A stretch of 64,000 nucleotides of DNA from Castanea sativa (lineage: Eukaryota > Streptophyta > Magnoliopsida > Fagales > Fagaceae), in contig NC_134013.1 of NCBI RefSeq assembly GCF_040712315.1, positions 48,334,501 through 48,398,500 of the forward strand, given 5' to 3'. Shown piece by piece: positions 23,550 to 37,600 of this stretch. Position 1 is the stretch's first letter; the number at the start of each line of letters is the position of its first letter. The position numbers were made by a program, and so were the translations under genes. The notes under the pieces are model-generated. The model saw only the letters and a list, made by a program, of their open reading frames with translations, was not told where the DNA came from and did no database searches.

Positions 23550-26500
23550 GTATGTCTTCCTTCGTTTCTCTACTTTTCATTCTTTTAATTTTGTTTTTTT
23601 CAAAGCTAAGTCTGGCTTGAATGTTAAGGACTATAAAGAAACAGAGACTCAGAATCTTGTTGTTTTTGTTTTGTTCTGTTTTAATTGATTGAATTTGAGT
23701 TTTAGACTTGAGCCTGTTACTATATCTATGCCAATCGATCAATTGGTTCACTTAGCTCAAGTTTTTTTTTTTTTACTTGGTGTAACACTTTTTAATGTAA
23801 CGCTACTATAATTTTCAATTAAATTAATATTTTGGCCAAGTCCAATGCTGGATTTATTCCTCTGTAAGTGTGCTATAGATGTCATTGACTGTCCAATTCA
23901 AAACTCACCTGTTTAGTATATTTTTAATATATAAAAGACCATAGTTTTGAATATTTTTTTAGATGAGGTAGTTCTTAATCTGTGATTATCTTTATATATT
24001 TTTAGCAAGCATAATGGAGATGTAGAGGCTGTTTAATCTAATGGTGGGTTTATCAAGTGATTGATTGTCCTATGAGAAGCTATTAAATGGAGTAGCATTG
24101 TAAATGAGTTGATTATCAGGAATAAAAATTGTGAACGAGTTAAGGCTGATGTAATTTTTGAACTGAATCCTATATATAGACACACACAGACACATATACA
24201 CACACAGAATGAGATAATATCTGTGTCGTGTTTGGTGATTATGATCTCAATTCTCAAATAGTAAAAGGGGGAAGGGAAGCTGCTTATGTGGCTTGGGGAT
24301 ATGGGTTTTGGCATCAGAATCAACCCCACGTTACAGCGTATTGAGTTTGAGTCTGAAAGTGTGACCTGCACATTAAGCAACCTAGGTTGGATTATAAAGT
24401 GTCTTGGGCTGGGATAGTGGAAACATCTGTGCTAAAAGGAAATTTCAGCTTTTACTAAATGAAGCAGGCTTGATTTGATCACAGAAGGATGCTTCTACAG
24501 ACTACCAGCTGTAATGTACATTATCTAAGTAGCATGGTGGAATGTTAGAATGCCATTTTGTCAGATAGTTAGAAATGTATGAGAACTGAGGTCAAAGAGT
24601 GGGTTATTTGAGGTTAATTATTTTTATAGGGATTTTATACAGCGGAAGGACATTATTTTCCTTGGAAGAGTATTTAGAAGGATAAAGTCCCTCTAAAGGT
24701 AGCATACTTTGGGGGACTACTGATGAAGTCTTTAAATATTCTTTAGTTGCATGGGATAAAGTTTGTTTACCGATGGAGGTAGGTGGCTTGGGGATATGGA
24801 GGGTGGGGTTGCTTAACCAAGCCTTGCTTGGTAAGTGGTTATGGCACTTTGGGAAAGAAGTTCACAGGTTATGGTGTCAGGTTATAGCAGCCAAATACAG
24901 AGTGGGTAATGGGGGCTGGTGTACTGGGGATGTTCGAGGGACTCATGGTTGTGGAATGTGGAAGAATATTAGAGCAGGAGCTGAGAATTTCATTAGACTG
25001 GTTGAGTATGTTGTGGGGGAAGGCCATCGTGTTCGTTTTTGGAACAACCCCTGGAATGGGCCTATCCCTCTAAAGGTTTTCTATCTGGATATTTTTGCTT
25101 GTTTTGTGTCTAAAGAAGCTTGGATTTTTGATTTGGTTGTTTCTACTTTAGAAGGGCCTAATGGAGCTAGAATTTACAATTCCATTGAGCTTTTCATGAT
25201 AGGGAGGTAAAGGGAGTATGTTCTCTGCTTGAGCATCTTTACTCCAATATGCCAAGGGGTGAGGGAGATGATACTTTGACTTGGAAGTTGAATTGTTATG
25301 TTATTTTTGATGTTTGCTCTTATTATAATTTTTTTAGCTGTTTTGGATGGTTCTCCTTCTATCTCTTTCCCATGGAAATGCATTTGGAGTATAAAGGTAC
25401 CTAAAAGGGTGTCTTTCTTTTTATGGAAAACAGCTAGGGGTAGTATTCTTACCATTGATAATCTTGTTCAAAAATGTCTACCTCTGGTTAATTGGTGTTG
25501 CATGTGCCAGTGTGATGAGGAAACTGTGGATCATCTTCTACTCCATTGTAAGTTTGCTTATGTTTTGTGGAGTGAAGTTTTTTTGATATTTGGGATCCAA
25601 TGGGTGATGTCGAAGGCAATAGCCTCCCTTCTTTTTGGTTGGTGGAATTTGCTGAGAAAGCATTCCTCTAATATTTGGAATATGGTTCCAGCTTGTCTTA
25701 TGTGGTTATTTTGGCGGGAATGTAATAATCGTACTTTTGAAGACATTGTGAGATCTGTAGATCTATTGAAGCCTATACTAGTTGGGACTTTGTTTATTTT
25801 TATTTTTTAAAGAAACAGTTGGGACTTTATTTTAGTGGGGTAGAATTTGGGGTTTTACACAACGTATTTCTATTTCTAATTTTCTCGTTTTTGTTTGTAT
25901 CTCTTCTTGAGTTACTTGTATCCGTTTTAAGTTTAGAGTGTTCTCCATCGTGAACATGATGTCCTTTTTATACAATAAATCTTTGATTACCTATCAAAAA
26001 AATAAAAATAAATAAGAAGGCTGGGGAGATGGTTGATCATCTATTGCTATATTGTGAGTGCGCTAGTGAGTTCTGGTTCCTTCTGTTTTGTTTATTCGGG
26101 GTGCAGTGGGTTATGCTGCACAGAGTCCTTCGGTGTTTGGCGACGTGCTGGAAAGGGAGATATGCTAGACAGTGCTGTCTGGATTGCAGCACCTTTGTTC
26201 CTTATGTGGATTCTCTAGAGGGAGTGTAATCCTACAGCATTTGAAGGCTTTGAGAGGACTGCAACGAAGTTGAGTATGATTCTTTATGTGGTTTGTTTGA
26301 TTGGACGGCTGCTTTACCCAGCCATTCTTATTCTACTTTGTTATATTTGATTGATAGTTGTACCTTTTCTTGATGCTGTTGCTCTCTAAGCACACTTTTG
26401 GTGTACACAAATTTTGTTTTTTTCTTCTAATAAAATTTTGTTACTTAAAAAAAAATGATTCTTCCATTGTCAAACAGCACACAAATTACATCCAAAGAAT

Positions 26501-28573
26501 AATCCTCATTAAGGGGAATGAAATGTTAACAGAAATCCTTTAGAATTAAAGATTCTCTATAGCTCAGGGATCTACTCCCTGTTGTCTGAATATTGAAGTC
26601 TAGAAAGGCTAGAAATCCTTTCCAGCCAAATATGAAAACCATGAGATCATTGAGGACCCAACCTTAAGCATCTTACCTTACTGGAGAAGCCTCGTACAGT
26701 TTTATATTATGCATTGACATCTGGTTGTTCAACTTGTTAGTAAAGGAGTCTAATATTCAATCCTTGTTTGCATATTGCTTCAAAGTATAATCACAAACCT
26801 AGCTCTCCTCTTCTGTTCAGATTGAGCTGAGATTGTAGCCTTCTTGGTTGGCCTTAGAGAGAGTAAGTGGATGGAGATGACATGCATTGTATTGAGGGTT
26901 ATAAGGTAGCCATCTCGTGGAGGAGTATTGAGTAAGGATTTGCAGTATTTCACCTTGTGCATGATGTTTTGACATTTTTGGTGGAGTTCCAAAGGAGATT
27001 TCTCAGGGTTTTTTTCTTTTCCTTTTTCCTAAAAGGAGAATCATTTCTGTTTTTCCTGAATTCTTAGTGCTGACTGTTACAAGTGATCTGTATAATTTTC
27101 TACTACTAAGTAATGAAAACCCGTGCCTTCTGTTAATAAAATCATCATGGTACTTCCTATGATGTCTTGAATGCATTTCTTATTAGCATATTACTTGTTT
27201 ATTGTCTCAGAGTTCCTTACCTCATGAAGACACTATAATTTTTGTTGTTTCTACCACAGGCCAGGGAGATACACCAGATTCCATGAAGGTTGGTATGGAG
27301 TTACTATGACTATTATTGTTTCTGTTTTGGGAGAGGCCAAAACCTCTATATTTGCGCCAACCCTCTCCTTTTCCTTTTCTTCTGATCTCCCTTCATTTTT
27401 ATGTAGGTCTTTTGGAAGTTTCTTCTGCAACGAAATTTAAGTAAGCATTGGCTGGAAGGTGTTCGCTATGCTGTGTTTGGTTTGGGTGATTCTGGTTATC
27501 AGAAATATAATGTAATAATTTCTAGAGTTTTATTTATTATTTAGAAAATAGATAAAAGTTGACATCTGTGGGTTTGTTATGCAATTTATGTTATCAATCA
27601 CCATGCTATAAAAATTGTGAAGTTTTTTTAATCGCCCCTCTTCTGCAGTGTATTAATAGACCTATATGTGTATACATGTGTATTTACTTTATAACCTCTT
27701 TCTCTTCGTTTTTGCTTTTTCCCATTTCCTTCACTCCAATTGAGAGCTCATATATTGATGTTGAGAGTCAACTACTAAATGGAAGGTTTTGATTTTTCCA
27801 TCTGAAATCTATGAGCATCAAATAGTAGAAATTTCATATCCAAGCATGCCACATGAAGGGCTTACTATTTGAGCCTTTATCTTTTTTTACCATCTTGATA
27901 GAAAGATTTATTTATATTTATCCATGGTTTGCAAGCTTAATGGTTTGTTCATATAACGGCAATATATATATTACTTTTCATATAAAAAATGTCTTTTATT
28001 ATCTTCGTTAGATCATTATAATTAACTTGTTTAGCTGTTTGATTTTACGTCTAGTGCTAACATTTCCTGAATTTTGTTCTGCAAATTATGTCTCCGTTGT
28101 GTGGTTATAAATGTTATTTAAATAATAATTTAGTAGAGGAATTTATCTTGTATCTTAATTGCTGCAGTTTGTTTCTAAGAAGCTTGACAAAAGACTTTCA
28201 GACCTTGGGGCAATGGCTATTGTTGAAAAAGGTTTGGGAGATGACCAGCATCCCTCAGGGTATGTTTATGCTAGAATATACTAATGAGCATAATTTTGCT
28301 TGAACATACAGAATGATAATGACCCTCATTGAATTCTTACTGGATGATAGTTGGCTACCAACCCATATCATGGAATTTTTTTTTTTTGGTTTCTTTAGAT
28401 GTAGCAGAATTAATTGAGACCAGCTAAAGGCTGCTTATGAAGTATAACCAATATATGATGTGATCATTGGACATGTCCACTCCTGTGGACAACACATCTT
28501 GTATTGATCAATTTAACTGAAACATCTACATTGTCCCAAGTAATGTGATAGCTGCTAGTGTGTGTATATATTT

Positions 28574-28618
<45 letters not shown>

Positions 28619-31600
28619 ACAACACACCTAATTAGATTGGATTTCTTATGTTTTTTTTTTATAAGTAATAAGACTTTTATTGAAAAGAATTGAACATCAT
28701 GTTCACGATGGTGAACACTTTGAACAATGAACCAAATACAAGAAAATCAAGAACTAAAGGAAATAGAAACTAAAAAATCAGATAAAGCAGTACAGTTCGT
28801 ATACTCCCAAACACGAGCCCAAAGAAACAAAGTACGCAAAAGTAGACTTCTTAGATGTTCCAAAGTTCTCGCCTTATCTTCAAAAATTCGGGTATTACGT
28901 TCCTGCCAGACTAACCACATTACACATGTCGGGACCATATTCCAAATGGTTGAACGATGCTTTCCAAACCAGTTTCTCCAAATAAAGAAAAAAGAGTTCA
29001 CTGACCTTGGCATTACCCATTGAATCCCAAACACTGCAAAAGCTTCACACCATAAGGCATGAGAGAACTTACAATGAAGAAGAAGGTGATTCACTGATTT
29101 CCCATCGCAGCAACATAAGCAACACCTATTAACCAAAAACTGACCTTTCTTAATAAGGTTGTCAATGGTGAGTATCCCATCATTAGCTGCTGTCCATAAG
29201 AAGAAAGACACCCATTTAGGCACCTTAATATGCCATATACACTCCCAAGGAAAGGCATCAGTGGTAGGACTAGATAAAAGCTTATAAAAAGAGCGCACAT
29301 AAAAAACACCCGATGTAGTCAATCTCCAGACCAGCTGATCATCCCCCTCACCCCTCGGCATAGAGGAATAAATAAACTCAAAGAATGAATAGACAATGGT
29401 TGCTTGCCAATCTTGAGGACCATGACGGAACAATAAATTCCAGCTCCTCTCTCCTTCTGAATTTGATACAACCAAGTTAGAGACCCATGCTTCTTTAGAG
29501 ACAGAGCAAACATAGATAGAAGGAAATAGTTCCTTCAAAGGAGTAGGCCCACACCATGGGTTATGCCAAAACTAACACAGCTACCCTCCCCCACATTATA
29601 CAGAATCTGGCTAAAGAACTTCTCTGTTCCTAATTTAATACTCCTCCACATCCCACACCCGTGGGCACCACTAACCCCTCTAGTACACCAGCCTCCTCTT
29701 GCCTCCCCATATTTATCTACTATGACCTGACGCCATAGTCTATGTTTTTCTTTCCCAAAACACCACAACCACTTCCCAAGCAAAGCCTTGTTAAACAGCC
29801 CAACCCTCCGGATTCCTAAACCCCCACATTCAATTGGCAAGCATACCTTGTCCCAAGCAACTAAAGGATACTTAAACACATCCTCTAAGGCCCCCTAAAG
29901 GAAATTCCTTTGAATCCTTCCTATTCTTGCTGTCACAGCTTGAGGGATTGTAAATAACGATAAAAAGTAGGTGGGAAGACTCGATAGGGCACTCTTTAAC
30001 AAAGTAAGCCTACCACCTTTCGACAAATAGAGTCGTTTCCATCCAGCTTTTTGTTTAGGATTCCTTTGTTTATTTTTGAGATTAGATAAGTATTAGTATT
30101 TGAGTTCGGTTAGGATTAGTTTTGGTATGTTGTTATCTTTATCTCTAGCTCTATATAAGAGACTCATTTATTTGTATTTTGGAATAGACGTGATTAATGA
30201 AAATTCAGATTGGATATTTTTCCGGTTGTTAGATGCTGACTCCTAACGCCTTAGGTGCTGTGTTGCACGGACATGCCAATTTTGGCCCAGTACCCATGTT
30301 TGACATGGTTACTGGTAGTACACGCCCAAAACCTGTACCCAGCGCGTGTCTTTTCTTTTATTTTATTTTATTTTATTTTTGAAATTCCGACACGGCTCCG
30401 ACATGGCATTGACTCCAAGGACACACAAAAAAAAAAAAAAAAGAAAAAAGGGAAAAGTCAGGATTTCGACATCTAGAGACACACTTACCGTTGATCTTGT
30501 TTGACTAAAGCCCTAAAAGGCTAAAATTTTCTGCTTGCCTCTATTGGGGTTCTCACACTCACACCAACTACTCACACACACAACACACTCCTTTAGTCCT
30601 TCTCAGCTCTCTCTATCTCTCATCTCCGACGATCTGTGACCTCTGTAGATTGGCAACCACCAAGCCTCTCTCTCCCTCCTCTGTTTCTCTCTCCATCTTC
30701 AGGTATCGCTTTCTCTCTTTTCGTGACTTTGTCTGGTTCTTTCTTTTTTTCTGTTTCTTTTTTTGGCTGGTTTGCTTTGGTTTTACGCTTACAAGTTATT
30801 TGCCCAGTGCCTAATATGTGTTCTTATATAGTATAGGCTTATTATTTTTTATTTTTTATTTTTTATTTTGCTTTTATTTTCCTTATACTTGTGTTTCCCC
30901 CCCCCCCCCCCCCCCTTCAAATCTACCTTATATTGTTTACTTCTTTTATGTTTTTAGTTTGACCTTGAATGTGGTCTATTTAAACTTTTGGTTTGTACTT
31001 TAAACAACATTTTATGGGTGTTATTATACTACTTTGGGTGTTAGTTTACTTCTTTGTTGTTCTTACTTCATTTAAATCCTAGACATAAACATATCTTATG
31101 TCTAAAAATATACATAAATATAAATATTATTTAATTAATTAATTGCCATACCCCAGCCGTGTCATACTCTTGTTTTTCAAAAATTGCCATACCTTCATTC
31201 CTGTACCCGTGTCGGTGTCCGTGCAACATAGCTTAGGTGTTGATTCCTAAGGTTCCTTAGGCGCTGATTCCTAAGGGTTTAGCTTGGTGCTGATTCCAAG
31301 TGACCTAAGTGCTAATTCTTTGGTTTATCATTTAATTTTCTTGTTCCCTTATTTTTTTCCTGCATCAAATTGGTATTAGAGCTAAATTGATTCATTCAAA
31401 AAAAGAAAAAAACTTCGTGCCATGTTTCTCATCCCATCAGACCACAGTACCAACACAATAGCCAACCACATCCCACACAGGCAGATCAGGTCCACAAGAA
31501 ATCAATGCCGTCGTCAGCCTCCATCACCAGCAGCATTCTCCATCACACAGGGGACTTCCAGTTTTGTCGTCCAGCGCCACAATGATGATGATCCAGCCTT

Positions 31601-34600
31601 CAGACCACCATCTACTTACTACTAGACCATCTCTGTTGACCCATGAGCCCGATCCTTGTCATTGTTGCACTGCTGGAAGCCATCACCTTGTGTGCCACCA
31701 ACACCAGACCAAGCTTTGCCGTAGATCCTACTACTCCACACTACTCCTTCTAGTGGTTTGAAGTTTCTGTTTGGGAGTACACAGAGAGAAAAGAAAAGGA
31801 TTTTTCCTGCCGTGAATTCATACGTGGTAGCCAGCTTGTCCAGTGGACCCACACAAGTTTGAATTTTCTCTCTCTTTTTAAATTTAATTTGCTGGTTCAA
31901 AATTTTGTCAATATATTCTCTATGTGCTTGGTTAATATGCCCTTCACAAAAAATACTTGAACCTGACTTTTTTTGTTTGACATTCTAAACTGCTGGCTTT
32001 GATAAATTATTGTTTGTTGCCATAAATTTCTTCTTACCCATTCAACAAAAAAAAAAAAAGAAAGTGTTTTAAATCCTTCAAAGTAACTAAACCTTATTAT
32101 TAGTTGTGGAGTTAGTCTTGTTCAGTGTTAGGTTCTTTGTCAATACTTTGAGCATTAGTACTACTTGATTGCAATTTAGCCAATGACTAATTTTCCTACT
32201 CTATTTGGTTAGCTTTTGTTTTATACTGGACATGAAATTGCTAGGGATTTGTTTAGTGGCCTCACTTGCATTCACATGTAGAATACCCTTTGCATGTATT
32301 TATGTAGTGGTCGCATAGTGTCAAATTCGACATCACAATCTACTTCCAAATCCCAATTAGTTTTGAGTCTAGTTTCGAGTCCAAACCCATCATGGAACCA
32401 ACAAAACCAACCTTAGGGGATTTAATGAAAGTTCTCCTAGACCTATTCACTAGAGTAGAATTAGTAGAAGCTTCCATCCCAAGGAATGAGAATGAAATTG
32501 ACCAAGAGGGTACACCACCCTGTAGGTGAGGTTTTTGTAATCATAATGACCATAAGGATGTTAGGGAAACTGAAGATAAGATGTCAAAAGTGACAATAGA
32601 AGCACCCACCTTTGATGGTAGAGTCCTAATCCATGGGCTTTCACTGCTTGGTTGCTCCAAATGGAGCACTTTTTTAATTGGCATAATTGGGCTGAAGATA
32701 AGAAGGTTAGGTATGCAAAAATGAAACTAGTAGGTAGAGTCAACCTTTTCTGGCAGGACCTTGAAGTTCAACCTCTCATCACTAATTGGCAAGAAATGAA
32801 ATATGCACTCTCAAGGAATTATCTTCCCCTAACTTATAAGAGTTCCCTGTTAGATGAATGGAATTGCCTAAGGCAAGGTACTAGTTCTGTGATAGAGTAT
32901 ATTGAGATGTTCAAAGAGTATAAAATGAGATGTCAAATTGGTGAGGATGAGATTGCAACATTATGTAGGTTTAGGGATGGGTTAAATCCTAGCATTATGA
33001 ATGAATTGACCATCCGAGGAGTCACTTCCTTAGATCATGCCTATGAAATTGCTAGAAACTGTGAGTTAGCTTCTAGGTCCCTATTTGTGAGGTATCCTGA
33101 ATTCCATAGTATCATCACCAGTTCTCTACCTTCAAGTGGCAAGCCTCAACTCACCTTACCCCCTTCCAAGCTCAACATAATTAGTGCACCATTAGCTAGG
33201 GATGATAAAGGAAAAGGAGTAGTTTGTGAGTCATCAAAGCTAGGTTCTCGCCTGAAATGCTTTAAATGTCAAGGCTTTGGTCATATTGCTGCTAAATGCC
33301 CCGCTAAGGCCCTTATCATTCATGAAGAGAATAAAGAGGATGATATAGAAGAGGTAGTGTATGAACCCAACATGGATGAACTTAATCTCATAGATGATGA
33401 ATGTGAGGAAAATTTTAAACTTAATTGCATTCAAATAATACCACCTCACAACAAATCCCATGAGAGTAGTCCAGAAAAGACAAAGAGTGAGGATTCCATT
33501 TCCCATGTCTCCCAACTTGCATGTGAGAGTCCTAGCACTGAAAGCATGAGTCCACTTGAAGTCCAGCCTAGGAAGCCTTTAGGTACTCTCCCATTTTCAC
33601 CCCATGATAGAGCAGTTGAGTCAATAGGACCATATAAGCATCATGAGGTAAGTAAACAATTTCCAGCAAATGATAATCCCTATAAAATCCATGCTAATTC
33701 AGAGTACATAAAATTTCAAGTAGGGGATTATGTCATGGTTCCAAGTAAGCAATTGCAAGCTTGTAGTACTGAATCACTCAAATGTTGAAACATGTTGGAC
33801 CAAATGCATGTCTTGTTGATTTTCAAACTGATTACAAAACTGACTCCATCTTTAATAATGAGAATTTGACTATTTATGAAGGTCTAGCAGTTTCCTACCT
33901 GCCCCATGATTTTGTTCAAATCCTTATGATTCACCAAACACCAACAGTTTTGCCAGCATGTAAAGAAACTATTGATGCTATTTTGGATGAGCAAGTTATT
34001 TCTACTAGGGATGCAGAAATTCAGTGCTTCCTAGTTCGCTGGAAGGGATGACCAATATCAGATTACACTTGGATCACAAGAGAGGAATTGCAGCATCTTG
34101 ATCTGGATTTGCTAGAGTACTACTCAGAGTTATACTCGACGGGGTCGAGTCTTCCCCACCCCGTGAGAGTTGATGAGGACAGCAAAACTAATTCAATTGG
34201 ATTTCTTATGTAGTTAGTTTTGTTTAGGATTCCTTTGTTTATTTTTGAGATTAGATAAGTATTAGTATTTGAGTTCGGTTAAGATTAGTTTTGGTATGTT
34301 GTTATCTTTATCTCTAGCTCTATGTAAGAGACTCATTTATTTGTATTTTGGAATAGACATGATTAATGAAAATTCAGATTGGATATTTTTCCAGTTGTTA
34401 GGTGTTGACTCCTAACGCCTTAGGTGCTGATTCCTAAGGGTCCTTAGGTGCTGATTCCTAAGGGTTTAGCTTGGTGCTGATTCCAGGAGACCTAAGTGCT
34501 GATTCTTAGGTGTATCCTTTAATTTTCTCGTTCCTTTTTTTTTTTGTCCTGCATCAGATCGAATCTTTACTAACCCCTAGGAATAGATGACATTGAATTA

Positions 34601-37600
34601 TAGATTTTTTTTTTCCCGTTGATGCTTTGTCAAGTCTTCTGGCTTACAATTTCTTGCTTTATTGTTCCATATAGGTAAGTGGAATGATCCCATAATGCTC
34701 TTAATTACTACTTTATGTTCCCTTTCATCACAAGTGGATTCTTAACATATTGAACTTCAAAATGATGAGTAATAACCAATTGACAGTTTTGTGCTTCTGC
34801 ATATCATGTTTTCATTTAGATGTCAATAAACCATCTCAATGGTATTTCCTCCCCTTATAATAATAGAATGGGGTTGGGGAGGGGCTGGGGGTAGTGGGTT
34901 CAAGACTCATTGGGTGAATGTGCATGTGTAACTTACTAAAAAAAACATATCTTTCATTTAGATGATATATTACATTTCTCAACAAAAAAAAAAAGTGCAG
35001 CCTTTTCCAATTGAAACAAAAGTATTTCTGCATGCCACATAATTATGATAGTGTTAAGTTTACTGAAGATAGATTTCTGTTCAAAGGTATGAGGCTGCAC
35101 TGGATCCATGGATGTCATCTTTGTGGAGTATGTTGAATCAAATCAATGATAAATTCTTCCCACAAGGTCCTGATTTTCTGATTCCAGATATGAAATTGAT
35201 TGATCAACCAAAAATTCATATCACATATCATAGTGTTGACAAGGTGGATTCACAATCTTCACCAAACTCAGGTAACTTGGTTTGACTTCTTTTCATGGTG
35301 ATTGCACTATAACTAAGAAAGTCAAATCTTTTGCCTTCCTAGACAGTGTTGTTTTGTTACTCTTTATTGCTCTGTCATAATACATTATTTGAATACTCTG
35401 CCATAATACATTCTTAAGGAATAAAACCTAACAGCATATGTTGCAATAATCAATGTTCCATGGGCCTGTCTCCCGAAAGAATTGGGATAATTTGGTAGAG
35501 AAATAGGGAGAAACATGATAGATGTTGACTTTTTTATCTATTCATTTATTATTAGTCAACTTAATTTGAGATCATTGTAAACAGTTTAAGAGAAAAAATC
35601 AGGCCAGGATCCAATTCTTCCTTGGCTTCAATGACAACAAACCATCAAACATTCATACAAAAGTTCCCAAATATGAGAACAAATTAACCAAATAAACTCC
35701 ACAAGTCAGACAACCCATTCATTAACTTCAATGACCAACAAGGAAACTAGTTGATAACAAATCATAGTTTTTTGATAATTTGAACCTTGGAAACACCAAG
35801 AGGTGCTAGTTGAGTTACAAGGTTCATGACATTTATTACAAATAATACTATTACAACATGTTTTACTAGCTTATACACGGTGTGGATGAATTTCTCCGTA
35901 CTTTGGGTTCAAATCTACCTCACACTGGGAATGAAGATTGTACGTGTTGGAAGTTGACAAAGAATGGGGATTTTGATATCCGTTCGTTTTACAATAAGTT
36001 GAGAAGCCCCTTGCCTATTATTTTTCCTTGGAAAGGTATTTGGAAGGTTAAGGCTCCTTCGCGTGTTTCCTTCTTTGTGTGGATTGCTGTATGGGATAGG
36101 ATCCTAACAGGTGAGAATTTGAGGGGTAAAGGGATGGTTTTTGCTGACTGGTGTATCATGTGCCGTTGTAATGGGGAGACAGTGGATCACTTACTACTTC
36201 ATTATGGTAAGGCTTATCGGTTGTGGTGTTTGGTGTTTAGATCTTTTGGGATTTCTTGAGTCTTGCCAAGATCAATTGCGGATACTCTATTTGGTTGGTG
36301 GAATTGGCTTGGAAAGCATGTGTCTAGCATTTGGAATTTAGCTCTATTATGCTTGATGTAGTGTCTTTGGAGGGAGTGAAATAGGAGGACGTTTGAGGAC
36401 ATGGAAAGTTTAGATGACCAACTGTTGGCTTCTTTTAGTGGCTCTCTGTTTGATTGGTCTAGGGCTTGGGGACTCACCTCTAGTGATTCTCTCCTGTGTA
36501 ATTAGTATCTTTTCATTTCTTTTTTCTTTTTTCTCTTTCTTTCCCTTTGTATTTTTCTCTCTGCCTTATGTTTTTCTGCATAAGGTAGTGTTCTTGAATA
36601 TATATCTTTATTACTTATCAAAAAAAAAAAAATTTAAAAAAAGAAACGTGTTTACTAACTCATCCATAATTTAAAAAAAATGGTGAAATTCATTCAAGAA
36701 AAGTATGGGTGTGTAATGAAACCAATTAGCCAATATAAACGAGACACTTAGTAGTGGCCAAACAATTTTGGGTTAATGATAGTAGCTTAATCATACACTC
36801 ACCTGCGACGTAACAATGCAGAATCGATTGTGGAATCTTCCTGAGACAATTTTTGTTTAACCAATCATTGTTAAAACGAGGGAAAATTGCAAAGATTGGG
36901 AAAAGCAAGCTCTTGAGTGACTATCAGTATTGGGTTCAAGTTGTTGATCGCAATGATGGGATTGTGGTGACATGATAGTAGAGATGGCCGTTACCATGGT
37001 CAGTGTAGCGACCAATTGGGGTGGTGATTGATGGGTGATGGAATAGTGGTTGAAGTTGGTCAGAAATCGTTCATTGGCAGTCAGCAGTGATCGAATGTGG
37101 TAAATTAGTGGTTGGTGGTGGTCAATTGTAGTAGAGTGGTGGTTGTTGGTTGGCGGTAGTCAATTATGGATTTATGGTTAATTGATGGTTGATGGTGGTT
37201 TAGGGTGTACAGGGGCTTTGGTACCATGCAAACAGAATAGGTTTTATTTATATATTTATTTTAATTTTTTATGGGATAATTAACATATTTTTTTTTAGTT
37301 ATAAACAAATAAGCATGATATAAAGCTGGATTACATTACAATGGGTGTATACAATAGTTACACCCACAATTGAATTCTAAAAATGCAATGATCAACCAAA
37401 TCTTAAAGGTTAGAAAAAGAAAACAATCACAAAGCAACCATCCATTTAAAGAAGGTTTTATAGGCTAAGAGCCTTGTAACTCAATTGATTGGCACTTCTT
37501 GGTGTTTTTAGTGGGTTATGCCGCAGTTTGTTGTGGGGCTCCTAGCTTGCTGGCAAGGAAGGCTTGGTCGTCATAGAAATTATCATATATGGTTAATTTT

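Larger units (their letters stand above)
28611..31367 (+). repeat. 5' LTR of the intron 4 gypsy element (split by two inserts)
   Basis: The LTR pieces are 28611-28652, about 30042-30257 and 31232-31367. They align with 34171-34556, including the shared block TTAGGATTCCTTTGTTTAT. Inserts are a LINE (- strand) and a hAT MITE. Confidence 0.85.
28611..34556 (+). mobile_element. Non-autonomous chromodomain Ty3/gypsy element in ATR3 intron 4
   Basis: Two LTRs of one family bound it: 5' LTR from 28611 to 31367 (with two inserts) and 3' LTR 34171-34556. Both end CTGCATCA. A primer-binding site follows the 5' LTR. Inside are gag and the integrase tail with a chromodomain, but no protease, RT, RNase H or integrase core. 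The interior is therefore only about 2.8 kb. I found no 5-bp target duplication; the left edge has run into a GA microsatellite. The solo LTR at 61030-61359 in intron 9 is of a related family. Confidence 0.88.

Noticed and set aside
36950..37200. TGG-rich stretch as a minisatellite or coding repeat
   Set aside because: No constant period or open frame could be seen.
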